Shown here: piece after piece, positions 1 to 11,744 of the stretch | Layout: each line of letters begins with the position of its first letter | Position numbering within the stretch: position 1 is the stretch's first letter | NCBI RefSeq assembly: GCF_051401765.1 | Contig: NW_027480494.1 | Location: 1,116,001-1,180,000, forward strand | Direction: 5' to 3' | From: Calliopsis andreniformis | Taxonomy: Eukaryota > Arthropoda > Insecta > Hymenoptera > Andrenidae | Length of the DNA: 64,000 nucleotides | Notes under the pieces: model-generated | What the model was told of the DNA's origin: nothing | The model's input: the letters and a program-made list of their open reading frames with translations, nothing else | Databases searched by the model: none | Translations under genes and position numbers: made by a program

Positions 1-124
1 CATAGCAGCCATAGCCATAGCCATAGCCATATCAGCCATAGACATAGCCATAGCAGCCATAGCCATAGCCATACCCATAGCAGCCATAGCCATAGCCATA
101 GCCATAGCAGCCATAGCCTCAGCC
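1..124. repeat. Tail of a preceding higher-order copy
   Basis: This stretch matches 9271-9394, the end of copy 1, including the markers CATATCAGCC, CATAGACATAGCC and CATAGCCTCAGCC just before the next copy begins. It shows that the same higher-order unit continues to the left of the window. Confidence 0.85.
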
Positions 125-645
125 ATGGCGGACATAGCAGCCATAGCCGTAGCCATAGCCATAGTCATAGCAGCCATAGCGATCGCCATAGCAGCCATAG
201 CCATAGTCATAGCAGCCATAGCCATAGCCACAGCCATATCAGCCATATCCATAGCCATAGCAGCCACAGCGATAGCCATAGCAGCCGTAGGCAGAGCCAT
301 AGCAGCCATAGCTATATCCATAGTAGACACACACATAGCCACAGCCATAGCAGCCATAATCATAGCCATAGCCTTAGCAGCCAATGCCATAGCCATAGCC
401 ATAGCAGCTGTAGCCATTGCCAAAGCGGCCATAGCCATAGCCACAGCAGCCTTAGCCATAGCCATAGCCAGAGCAGCCATAGCCATAGCAGCCGCAGCCA
501 TAGCCACAGACATAGCAGCCATAGCCATAACCATAGCAGCCATAGCCATAGCCATAGCAGACATAACCACAGCCATAGCAACCATAGCCATAGCCATAGC
601 AGCCATAGCCATAGCCATAGCAGCCATAGCCATAGCCATAGCAGC

Positions 646-720
646 CAGAGCCAGAGCCACAGCAGCCGTAGTCATAGCCATAGCCTTAGCAGCCATACAC
701 AGAACCATAGCCATAGCAGC
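646..720 (-). repeat. Representative CCGSGSGC cassette with built-in TAA
   Basis: Read on the minus strand in the GGC-TAT frame, this cassette gives a TAA (plus TTA, 686-688), then Gly-Tyr-Gly-Tyr, a variable word, and CCGSGSGC from the ACAGCC and AGAGCC words. The same order recurs dozens of times. The TTA comes from the CTTAGC word, where TAT (Tyr) has become TAA. Because stop and cassette travel together, the stop was present before most of the amplification. This is one example; other starts are listed under copy 1. Confidence 0.75.
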
Positions 721-1252
721 CATAGCCATAGCCATAGCAGCCATAGTCACAGCCATAGCAGCCATAGCCACAGCCGTAGCAGCCATAGCCATAGCCATAG
801 CAGCCATAACCATAGCCATAGCAGCCATAGCGATAGCCATAGCAGCCGTAGGCAGAGCCATAGCAGCCATAGCTATATCCATAGTAGACACACACATAGC
901 CACAGGCATAGCAGCCATAATCATAGCCATAGCCATAGCAGCTGTAGCCACTGCCAAAGCGGCCATAGCCATAGCCACAGCAGCCTTAGCCATAGCCATA
1001 GCCACAGCAGCCATAGCCATAGCAGCCGCAGCCATAGCCACAGCCATAGCAGCCATAGCCATAACCATAGCAGCCATAGCCATAGCAGACATAACCACAG
1101 CCATAGCAGCCATAGCCACAGCCATAGCCGCCATAGCCATAGCCATAGCAGCCAGAGGCAGAGCCACAGCAGCCGTAGACATAGCCATAGCCTTAGGAGC
1201 CATAGACATAACCATAGCCATAGCAGCCATAGCCATAGCCATAGCCGCCACA

Positions 1253-1282
1253 GCCATGGCCATAGTATCCAAAACCATAGCC
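1253..1282 (-). repeat. GYGFGYYGHG-encoding word cluster (GGT/GGA version)
   Basis: In the minus GGC-TAT frame this 30-bp cluster reads GYGFGYYGHG, with GGT before the Phe codon and GGA after it. Clusters at 5216-5245 and 5243-5272 encode the same peptide with GGC and GGC or GGG at those positions. The cluster contains CCATGG and recurs throughout the array, often as a direct pair. The peptide resembles high-Gly-Tyr keratin-associated proteins; that is resemblance of composition, not established homology. Confidence 0.6.
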
Positions 1283-2114
1283 ATAGCAGCCATAGCCAAA
1301 GACATAGCCATAGCAGCCATAGCCATAGCCATAGCCATAGCCATAGCAGCCATAGCCATAGCCATAGCAGACATAGCCATAGCCATAGCCATAGCAGCCG
1401 TATCCATAGCCATAGTAGCCATAGCAATAGCCATAGCACCGATAGTCGCCATAGCCATAACCATAGCAGCCATAGCCATAGCCATAGCAGACATAGCCAT
1501 AGCCCTAGCCATAGCAGCCGTATCCATAGCCATAGTAGCCATAGCCATAGCCATAGCAGCCATAGCCGCCATAGCTATAGCCATAGCAGCCATAGTAGAC
1601 ACAGCCATAGCCATAGCAGCCATAGCCATAGTCATATCAGGCATAGCCGCAGCCATAGCAGCCATAGCCATAGCCATAGCAGCCATAACCACAGCCATAG
1701 CAGCCATAGCCATAGCCATAGCAGCCATAGCCATAGCCATAGCAGCCATAGCCATAGGCGTAGCAGCCATAGCAGCCATAGCGATAGCCATAGCAGCCAT
1801 AGGCATACTCATAGCAGCCGGAGCCAGAGCCACAGCAGCCGTAGGCATAGCCATAGCCTTAGCAGCCATAGCCATAACCATACCCATAGCAGCCATAGCC
1901 ATAGCCATAGCAGCCATTGCAATGGCCATAGTAGCCAAAGCCGTAGCCATAGCAGCCATAGCCATAGCCATAGCAGCCATAGCCATACCCACAGCAGCCA
2001 TAGCCATAGCCATAGCAGTCATAGCCATAGCCATAGCCATAGCAGCCATACCAATGGCCATAGTAGCCAAAGCCGTAGCCATAGCAGCCATAGCCATAGC
2101 CATATCCATAGCGG

Positions 2115-2474
2115 CCAGAGCCAGAGCCACAGCAGCCGTAGTCATAGCCATAGCCTTAGCAGCCATACACAGAACCATAGCCATAGCAGCCATAGCCATA
2201 GCCATAGCAGCCACAGTCATAGCCATAGCAGCCATAGCCACAGCCGTAGCAGCCATAGCCATAGCCATAGCAGCCATAGCCATAGCCATAGCAGCCAGAG
2301 CCAGAGCCACAGCAGCCGTAGTCATAGCCATAGCCGTAGCAGCCATACACAGAACCATAGCCATAGCAGCCATAGCCATAGCCATAGCAGCCATAGTCAC
2401 AGCCATAGCAGCCATAGCCACAGCCGTAGCAGCCATAGCCATAGCCATAGCAGCCATAACCATAGACATAGCAG
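2115..2474. repeat. 180-bp tandem duplication in copy 1
   Basis: Two adjacent blocks, about 2115-2294 and 2295-2474, share the order AGAGCC, AGAGCC, ACAGCAGCC, GTAGTC and then the ATACACAGAACC marker (near 2165 and 2345), at an offset of exactly 180 bp. They differ at a few bases: the first has CTTAGC where the second has CGTAGC (2336), and their ATAGTC/ACAGTC words differ. Copy 2 has the same pair at about 11385-11744. Copy 3 has a single block near 29212. Confidence 0.85.
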
Positions 2475-2545
2475 CCATAGCGATAGCCATAGCAGCCGTA
2501 GGCAGAGCCATAGCAGCCATAGCTATATCCATAGTAGACACACAC
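2156..2545 (-). other. Open Gly-Tyr-Cys frame, 129 codons
   Basis: This minus-strand frame starts at GTG (2543-2545) and ends at TAA (plus TTA, 2156-2158). It reads CYGYGYG runs with a CCGSGSGC stretch in the middle. The matching interval of copy 2 (from 11606) is cut to 69 codons, because position 2336 is G here (TAC, Tyr) and T at 11606 (TAA). There is no ATG start and no signal peptide, and the unbroken repeat on both sides argues against a discrete gene. I report it because the stop differs between near-identical copies. Confidence 0.3.
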
Positions 2546-5290
2546 ATAGCCAGAGGCATAGCAGCCATAATCATAGCCATAGCCATAGCAGCCAATGCCA
2601 TAGCCATAGCCATAGCAGCTGTAGCCACTGCCAAAGCGGCCATAGCCATAGCCACAGCAGACTTAGCCATAGCCATAGCCACAGCAGCCATAGCCATAGC
2701 AGCCGCAGCCATAGGCACAGCCATAGCAGCCATAGCCATAACCATAGCAGCCACAGCCATAGCAGACATAACCACAGCCATAGCAGCCATAGCCACAGCC
2801 ATAGCAGCCATAGCCATAGCCATAGCAGCCAGAGCCAGAGCCACAGCAGCCGTAGACATAGCCATAGCCTTAGGAGCCATAGACATAACCATAGCCATAG
2901 CAGCCATAGCCATAGCCATAGCCGCCACAGCCATGGCCATAGTATCCAAAACCATAGCCATAGCAGCCATAGCCAAAGACATAGCCATAACAGCCATAGC
3001 CATAGACATAGCCATAGCCATAGCAGCCATAGCCACAGCCATAGCAGACATAGCCATAGCCATAGCCATAGCAGCCATAGCCATAGCCATAGCAGACATA
3101 GCCATAGCCATAGCCATAGCAGCCGTATCCATAGCCATAGTAGCCATAGCCATAGCCATAGCAGCCATAGCCGCCATAGCTATAGCCATAGCAGCCATAG
3201 TAGACACAGCCATAGCCATAGCAGCCATAGCCATAGTCATATCAGGCATAGCCGCAGCCATAGCAGCCATAGCCATAGCCATAGCAGCCATAACCACAGC
3301 CATAGCAGCCATAGCCATAGCCATAGCAGCCATAGCCATAGCCATAGCAGCCATAGCCATAGGCGTAGCAGCCATAGCAGCCATAGCGATAGCCATAGCA
3401 GCCATAGGCATACTCATAGCAGCCGGAGCCAGAGCCACAGCAGCCGTAGGCATAGCCATAGCCTTAGCAGCCATAGCCATAACCATACCCATAGCAGCCA
3501 TAGCCATAGCCATAGCAGCCATTGCAATGGCCATAGTAGCCAAAGCCGTAGGGATAGCAGCCATAGCCATAGCCATCGCAGCCATAGCCATACCCACAGC
3601 AGCCATAGCCATAGCCATAGCAGTCATAGCCATAGCCATAGCAGCCATACCAATGGCCATAGTAGCCAAAGCCGTAGCCATAGCAGCCATAGCCATAGCC
3701 ATATCCATAGCGGCCATAGCCATAGCCATAGCAGTCATAGCCATAGCCATAGCCATAGCAGCCATGGCCATAGCCATAGCCATAGCAGCCATAGCCATAG
3801 CCATAGCAGCCATAGCCACAGCCATAGCAGACATAGCCACAGCCATAGCAGCCATAGCCATAGCCATAGCAGCCATAGCCATCGCCATAGCCTTAGCAGC
3901 AATAGCCATAGTCATAGCCATAGCCATAGCAGCTATAGCCATAGCCATAGCCATAGCAGCCATTGCCATAGCCATAGCAGCCATAACCACAGCCATAGCG
4001 GCCATAGCCATAGCCATAGCAGCCAGAGCCATAGCAGACAGAGCCAGAGCCACAGCAGCCGTAGACATCGCCATAGCCTTAGCAGCCATAGACATAATCA
4101 TAGCCATAGCAGCCATAGCCATAGCCATATCCATAGCGGCCATAGCCATAGCCATAGCAGTCATAGCCATAGCCATAGCCATAGCAGCCATAGCCATAGC
4201 CATAGCCATAGCAGCCATAGCCATAGCCGTAGCAGCCATAGCCATAGCCATAGCAGCCATAGCAGCCATAGCCATAGCCATAGCAGTCATAGCCATAGCC
4301 ATAGCCATAACAGCCATAGCCATAGCCATAGCCATAGCCATAGCAGCCATAGCCATAGCCATAGCAGCCATAGCCATAGCCATAGCAGATATAGCCACAG
4401 CCATAGCAGCCATAGCCATAGCCATAGCTGCCATAGGCATAGCCATACCCATAGCAGACATAGACATAGCCATAGCAGTCATAGCCATAGCCATAGCCAT
4501 AGCCATAGCAGCCATAGCCATAGCCATAGCAGCCATAGCCATAGCCATAGCAGCCATAGCAATAGCCATAGCAGCCATAACCACAGCCATAGCAGCCATA
4601 ACCATAGCCATAGCAGCCATAGCCATAGCCATAGCAGTCATAGCCATAGACATAGCCATAGCAGCTATAGCCATAGCCATAGCCATAGCAGACATAGCCA
4701 TAGCCATAGCAGCCATAGCCATAGCCATACCCATAGCAGCCATAGCCATAGCCATAGCAATCATGGCCATAGCCAGAGACAAAGCAGCCATAGCCTTAGC
4801 CACAGCCATAGAAGCCATAGCCATAACCATAGCAGCCATAGCCATAGCCATAGCAGACATAACCACAGCCATAGCAGCCATAGCCATAGCCATAGCTGCC
4901 ATAGCCATACCCATAGCAGCCATTGCCATAGCCATAGCCATAGCCATAGCAGCCATAGCCATAGCCGATGCAGCCATAGCCATAGCCATAGCAGCCATAG
5001 CCGTAGCCATAGCAGCCATAGCCATAGCCAATGCCGCCATAACCATAGCCATAGCATCCATAGCGATAGCCATAGCGGCCATAGCCATATCCATAGCAGC
5101 CAGAGCCATAGCAGCCAGAGCCAGAGCCACAGCAGCCGTAGACATAGCCATAGCCTTAGCAGCCATAGACATAATCATAGCCATAGCAGCCATAGCCATA
5201 GCCACAGCAGCCACAGCCATGGCCATAGTAGCCAAAGCCATAGCCATGGCCATAGTACCCAAAGCCATAGCCATTGCAGCCATAGCCATA

Positions 5291-5368
5291 GACATAGCCA
5301 TAGCCGCCAAAACCATAGCCGTAGCCATAGACATAGCCATAGCCGCCAAAACCATAGCCGTAGCCATA
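5291..5368. repeat. 39-bp direct duplication in copy 1
   Basis: The block at 5291-5329, containing GCCGCCAAAACCATAG, repeats at once at 5330-5368. It is also duplicated in copy 2 (14561-14638). Copy 3 has it once at both matching places (near 32210 and 37400). On the minus strand it encodes a YGFGGYGY-type segment. The copy-number difference places this small duplication on the copy 1/2 lineage, or its loss on the copy 3 lineage. Confidence 0.85.
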
Positions 5369-6346
5369 GCCATTGCAGCCATAGCCATAGCCATAGCAGC
5401 CATACCAATGGCCATAGCAGCCAAAGCCGTAGGCATAGCAGCCATTGCCATAGCCATATCCATAGCGGCCATAGCCATAGCCATAGCAGTCATAGCCATA
5501 GCCATAGCCATAGCAGCCACAGCCATAGCCATAGCCATAGCCATAGCAGCCATAGCCATAGCCATAGCAGCCATAGCCATAGCCATAGCAGACATAGCCA
5601 CAGCCATAGCAGCCATAGCCATAGCCATAGCTGCCATAGGCATAGCCATACCCATAGCAGCCATAGACATAGCCATAGCAGTCATAGCCATAGCCATAGC
5701 CATAGCCATAGCAGCCATAGCCATAGCCATAGCAGCCATAGCCATAGCCATAGCAGCCATAGCAATAGCCATAGCAGCCATAACCACAGCCATAGCAGCC
5801 ATAGCCATAGCCATAGCAGCCATAGCCATAGCCATAGCAGTCATAGCCATAGACATAGCCATAGCAGCTATAGCCATAGCCATAGCCATAGCAGACATAG
5901 CCATAGCCATAGCAGCCATAGCCATAGCCATACCCATAGCAGCCATAGACATAGCCATAGCAGCCATACCAATGGCCATAGTAGCCAAAGCCGTAGCCAT
6001 AGCAGCCATAGCCATAGCCATATCCATAGCGGCCATAGCCATAGCCATAGCAGTCATAGCCATAGCCATAGCCATAGCAGCCATAGCCATAGCCATAGCC
6101 ATAGCCATAGCAGCCATAGCCATAGCCATAGCAGCCATAGCCATAGCCATAGCAGACATAGCCACAGCCATAGCAGCCATAGCCATAGCCATAGCTGCCA
6201 TAGGCATAGCCATACCCATAGCAGCCATAGACATAGCCATAGTAGTCATAGCAATAGCCATAGCCATAGCCATAGCAGCCATAGCCATAGCCATAGCAGC
6301 CATAGCCATAGCATTAGCAGCCATAGCTATAGCCATAGCAGCCATA

Positions 6347-6385
6347 GCCATAGCCATAGCCATAGCAGCCATAGCCATAGCCATA
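6347..6385. other. Junction replacing about 8.56 kb present in copy 2
   Basis: Left of this interval, copy 1 follows copy 2 at an offset of 9,270 bp (6346 matches 15616). Right of it, from the CTTAGGGGCC marker (6388), it follows copy 2 at an offset of 17,829 bp (24217). The net difference is 8,559 bp, a multiple of 3. The exact breakpoint lies in plain ATAGCC words and cannot be fixed more closely. Unequal crossing-over or deletion between identical words is the simplest explanation. Confidence 0.8.
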
Positions 6386-9300
6386 GCCTTAGGGGCCATA
6401 GACATAACCATAGCCATAGCAGTCATAGAAATAGCCATAGCCGCCATAGCCATGGCCATAGTATCCAAAACCATAGCCATAGCAGCCATAGCCACAGCCA
6501 TAGCAGCCATAGCCATAGCCATAGCCATAGCAGCCATAGCCATAGCCATAGCAGCCATAGCAATAGCCATAGCAGCCATAACCACAGCCATAGCAGCCAT
6601 AGCCATAGCCATAGCAGCCATAGCCATAGCCATAGCAGCCAGAGCCAGAGCCACAGCAGCCGTAGACATAGCCATAGCAGTCATGGCCATAGCCATAGCA
6701 GACATAACCACAGCCACAGCAGCCATAGCCATAGCCATAGCAGCCATAGCCATAGCCATAGCAGCCAGAGCCAGTGCCACAGCAGCCGTAGACATAGCCA
6801 TAGCCTTAGGGGCCATAGACATAACCATAGCCATAGCAGCCATAGAAATAGCCATAGCCGCCATAGCCATGGCCATAGTATCCAAAACCATAGCCATAGC
6901 AGCCATAGCCAAAGACATAGCCATAGCAGCCATAGCCATAGCCATAGCCATAGCCATAGCAGCCATAGCCATAGCCATAGCAGACATAGCCATAGCCATA
7001 GCCATAGCAGCCTTATCCATAGCCATAGTAGCCATAGCCATAGCCATAGCAGCCATAGCCGCCATAGCCATAGCCATAGCAGCCATAGCCATAGCCATTG
7101 CAGCCATAGCCATAGCCATAGCAGCCATAGCCATAGCCATACCCATAGCAGCCATAGCCATAGCCATAGCAGTCATGGCCATATCCATAGACAAAGCAAC
7201 CATACCCATAGCCACAGCCATAGCAGCCATAGCCATAACCATAGCAGCCATAGCCATAGCAGACATAACCACAGCCATAGCAGTCATAGCCAAAGCCATA
7301 GCCATAGCAGCCATAGCCATAGCCATAGCAGCCATAGCCATAGCTATAGCAGCCAGAGCCAGAGCCACAGCAGCCGTAGACATAGCCATAGCCTTAGCAG
7401 CCATAGCCATAGCCATAGCTATAGCAGCCATAGCCATAGCAGCCATAGACATATCCATAGCAGCCAGAGCCAGAGCCACAGCAGCCGTAGACATAGCCAT
7501 AGCATCCATAGCCATAGCAGCCGTAGCCATAGCCATAGCTGCCATAGTCATAACCTTAGCCATTGCAGCCATAGCCATAGCCATAGCAGCCATAGCCGTA
7601 GCCATAGCAGCCATAGCCATAGTCATAGCAGCCATAGCAATAGCCATAGCAGCCATAGCGATAGCCGTAGCAGCCGTAGGCATAGCCATAGCAGCCATAG
7701 CTATATCCATAGCAGACACACACATAGCCACAGCCATAGCAGCCATAATCATAGCCATAGCCATAGCAGCCAATGCCATAGCCATAGCCATAGCCATAGC
7801 AGCCGATGCCATATCCATAGCCATAGCAGCTGTAGCTATTGCCAAAGCGGCCATAGCCATAGCCACAGCAGCCTTAGCCATAGCCATAGCCATAGCAGAC
7901 ATAGCCATAGCCATAGCCATAGCAGCCTTAGCCATAGCCATAGTCATAGCAGCCATAGCCACAGCCATAGCCATAGCAGCCATAGCCAAAGCCATAGCAG
8001 CCATAGCCATAGCAGCCGCAGCCATAGCCATAGCCATAGCAGCCATTGCCATAGCCATAGCAGCCATAACCACAGCCATAGCGGCCATAGCCATAGCCAT
8101 AGCAGCCAGAGCCATAGCAGCCAGAGCCAGAGCCACAGCTGCCGTAGACATAGCCATAGCCTTAGCAGCCATAGACATAATCATAGCCATAGCAGCCATA
8201 GCCATAGCCACAGCAGCCACAGCCATGGCCATAGTAGCCAAAGCCATAGCCATGGCCATAGTAGCCAAAGCCATAGCCATTGCAGCCATAGCCATAGACA
8301 TAACCATAGCCGCCAAAACCATAGCCGTAGCCATAGCCATAGCAGCCATAGCCATAGCCATAGCAGCCATAGCCATAGCAGCCATAGCCACAGTCATAGC
8401 AGCCATAGCCATAGCCATAGCCATAGCAGCCATAGACATAGCCATAGCAGCCATAGCCATAGCCATACCCATAGCAGCCATAGCCATAGCCATAGCCATA
8501 GCAGCCATAGCCAAATCCATAGCAGCCATAGCCATAGCCATAGCAGCCATAACCACAGCCACAGCAGCCATAGCCATAGCCATAGCAGCCATAGACATAG
8601 CCACAGCAGCCAGAGGCAGAGCCACAGCAGCCGTAGACATAGCCATAGCCTTAGCAGCCGTAGACATAACCATAGCCATAGCAGACATAGCCATAGCCAT
8701 AGCAGACATATCCATGGACATAGTAGCCAAAGCCATAGCCATAGCAGCCATAGCCATAGACATAGCCATAGCAGCCATAGCCGTAGCCATAGCCATAGCC
8801 ATAGCAGTCATAGCAATAGCCATAGCTGCCATAGTCACAACCATAGCCATAGAAGCCATAGCCATAGCCATAGCAGCCATAGCCGTAGCCATAGCAGCAA
8901 TAGCCATAGCCATAGCACCCATTGCCATAGCCATAGCAGCCATAACCACAGGCCTAGCGGCCATAGCCATAGCCATAGCAGCCAGAGCCATAGCAGCCAG
9001 AGCCAGAGCCACAGCAGCCGTAGACATAGCCATAGCCTTAGTAGCCATAGACATAATCATAGCCATAGCAGCCATAGCCATAGCCACAGCAGCCACAGCC
9101 ATGGCCATAGTAGCCAAAGCCATAGCCATGGCCATAGTAGCCAAAGCCATAGCCATTGCAGCCATAGCCATAGACATAACCATAGCCGCCAAAACCATAG
9201 CCGTAGCCATAGCCATAGCAGCCATAGCCATAGCCATAGCAGCCATAGCCATAGCAGCCATAGCCACAGTCATAGCAGCCATAGCCATAGCCATAGCCAT

Positions 9301-11384
9301 ATCAGCCATAGACATAGCCATAGCAGCCATAGCCATAGCCATACCCATAGCAGCCATAGCCATAGCCATAGCCATAGCAGCCATAGCCTCAGCCATGGCG
9401 GACATAGCAGCCATAGCCGTAGCCATAGCCATAGTCATAGCAGCCATAGCGATCGCCATAGCAGCCATAGCCATAGTCATAGCAGCCATAGCCATAGCCA
9501 CAGCCATATCAGCCATATCCATAGCCATAGCAGCCACAGCGATAGCCATAGCAGCCGTAGGCAGAGCCATAGCAGCCATAGCTATATCCATAGTAGACAC
9601 ACACATAGCCACAGCCATAGCAGCCATAATCATAGCCATAGCCTTAGCAGCCAATGCCATAGCCATAGCCATAGCAGCTGTAGCCATTGCCAAAGCGGCC
9701 ATAGCCATAGCCACAGCAGCCTTAGCCATAGCCATAGCCAGAGCAGCCATAGCCATAGCAGCCGCAGCCATAGCCACAGACATAGCAGCCATAGCCATAA
9801 CCATAGCAGCCATAGCCATAGCCATAGCAGACATAACCACAGCCATAGCAACCATAGCCATAGCCATAGCAGCCATAGCCATAGCCATAGCAGCCATAGC
9901 CATAGCCATAGCAGCCAGAGCCAGAGCCACAGCAGCCGTAGTCATAGCCATAGCCTTAGCAGCCATACACAGAACCATAGCCATAGGAGCCATAGCCATA
10001 GCCATAGCAGCCATAGTCACAGCCATAGCAGCCATAGCCACAGCCGTAGCAGCCATAGCCATAGCCATAGCAGCCATAACCATAGCCATAGCAGCCATAG
10101 CGATAGCCATAGCAGCCGTAGGCAGAGCCATAGCAGCCATAGCTATATCCATAGTAGACACACACATAGCCACAGGCATAGCAGCCATAATCATAGCCAT
10201 AGCCATAGCAGCTGTAGCCACTGCCAAAGCGGCCATAGCCATAGCCACAGCAGCCTTAGCCATAGCCATAGCCACAGCAGCCATAGCCATAGCAGCCGCA
10301 GCCATAGCCACAGCCATAGCAGCCATAGCCATAACCATAGCAGCCATAGCCATAGCAGACATAACCACAGCCATAGCAGCCATAGCCACAGCCATAGCCG
10401 CCATAGCCATAGCCATAGCAGCCAGAGGCAGAGCCACAGCAGCCGTAGACATAGCCATAGCCTTAGGAGCCATAGACATAACCATAGCCATAGCAGCCAT
10501 AGCCATAGCCATAGCCGCCACAGCCATGGCCATAGTATCCAAAACCATAGCCATAGCAGCCATAGCCAAAGACATAGCCATAGCAGCCATAGCCATAGCC
10601 ATAGCCATAGCCATAGCAGCCATAGCCATAGCCATAGCAGACATAGCCATAGCCATAGCCATAGCAGCCGTATCCATAGCCATAGTAGCCATAGCAATAG
10701 CCATAGCACCGATAGTCGCCATAGCCATAACCATAGCAGCCATAGCCATAGCCATAGCAGACATAGCCATAGCCCTAGCCATAGCAGCCGTATCCATAGC
10801 CATAGTAGCCATAGCCATAGCCATAGCAGCCATAGCCGCCATAGCTATAGCCATAGCAGCCATAGTAGACACAGCCATAGCCATAGCAGCCATAGCCATA
10901 GTCATATCAGGCATAGCCGCAGCCATAGCAGCCATAGCCATAGCCATAGCAGCCATAACCACAGCCATAGCAGCCATAGCCATAGCCATAGCAGCCATAG
11001 CCATAGCCATAGCAGCCATAGCCATAGGCGTAGCAGCCATAGCAGCCATAGCGATAGCCATAGCAGCCATAGGCATACTCATAGCAGCCGGAGCCAGAGC
11101 CACAGCAGCCGTAGGCATAGCCATAGCCTTAGCAGCCATAGCCATAACCATACCCATAGCAGCCATAGCCATAGCCATAGCAGCCATTGCAATGGCCATA
11201 GTAGCCAAAGCCGTAGCCATAGCAGCCATAGCCATAGCCATAGCAGCCATAGCCATACCCACAGCAGCCATAGCCATAGCCATAGCAGTCATAGCCATAG
11301 CCATAGCCATAGCAGCCATACCAATGGCCATAGTAGCCAAAGCCGTAGCCATAGCAGCCATAGCCATAGCCATATCCATAGCGG

Positions 11385-11744
11385 CCAGAGCCAGAGCCAC
11401 AGCAGCCGTAGTCATAGCCATAGCCTTAGCAGCCATACACAGAACCATAGCCATAGCAGCCATAGCCATAGCCATAGCAGCCACAGTCATAGCCATAGCA
11501 GCCATAGCCACAGCCGTAGCAGCCATAGCCATAGCCATAGCAGCCATAGCCATAGCCATAGCAGCCAGAGCCAGAGCCACAGCAGCCGTAGTCATAGCCA
11601 TAGCCTTAGCAGCCATACACAGAACCATAGCCATAGCAGCCATAGCCATAGCCATAGCAGCCATAGTCACAGCCATAGCAGCCATAGCCACAGCCGTAGC
11701 AGCCATAGCCATAGCCATAGCAGCCATAACCATAGACATAGCAG
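11385..11744. repeat. 180-bp tandem duplication in copy 2
   Basis: This is the copy-2 equivalent of 2115-2474, shifted by 9,270 bp, with ATACACAGAACC markers near 11435 and 11615. Here both blocks carry CTTAGC, so both have the minus-frame TAA. Confidence 0.85.

Larger units (their letters stand above)
125..9394. repeat. Higher-order copy 1 (short form, 9,270 bp)
   Basis: I set the boundary at the marker ATGGCGGACATAGCAGCC, which recurs at 9395 and 27224 and, diverged, at 49427. Positions 125 to about 6346 match copy 2 at an offset of 9,270 bp, and about 6387 to 9394 match copy 2 at an offset of 17,829 bp. Copy 1 is therefore the reference unit minus about 8,559 bp. A cassette of AGAGCC, AGAGCC, ACAGCAGCC, GTAGAC or GTAGTC, ATAGCC, CTTAGC recurs near 646, 1143, 1829, 2115, 2295, 2829, 3424, 4040, 5115, 6637, 6763, 7349, 7464, 8125, 8608 and 8998. 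The offsets are multiples of 3. Single-base differences from copy 2 include 717, 2336, 2661 and 3780. Confidence 0.9.

Noticed and set aside
360..581. Minus-strand open frames of Trp-Leu repeats (many of 60-180 codons)
   Set aside because: These are the third-frame reading of the same words (TGG-CTA), ended at random by TGA or TAG variants. They recur at every higher-order copy and resemble no protein family.
686..895. A complete small high-Gly-Tyr keratin-associated protein gene starting GTG-TGT
   Set aside because: The composition fits, but it starts at GTG, sits inside continuous repeat, lacks a distinct C-terminus, and has many near copies with the same cassette-borne stop. I kept only the resemblance.
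884..899. Microsatellite or regulatory element at the CACACACA motif
   Set aside because: The short CA run belongs to the GTAGACACACACATAG marker present in every unit. It is only about eight bases long and has no promoter context.
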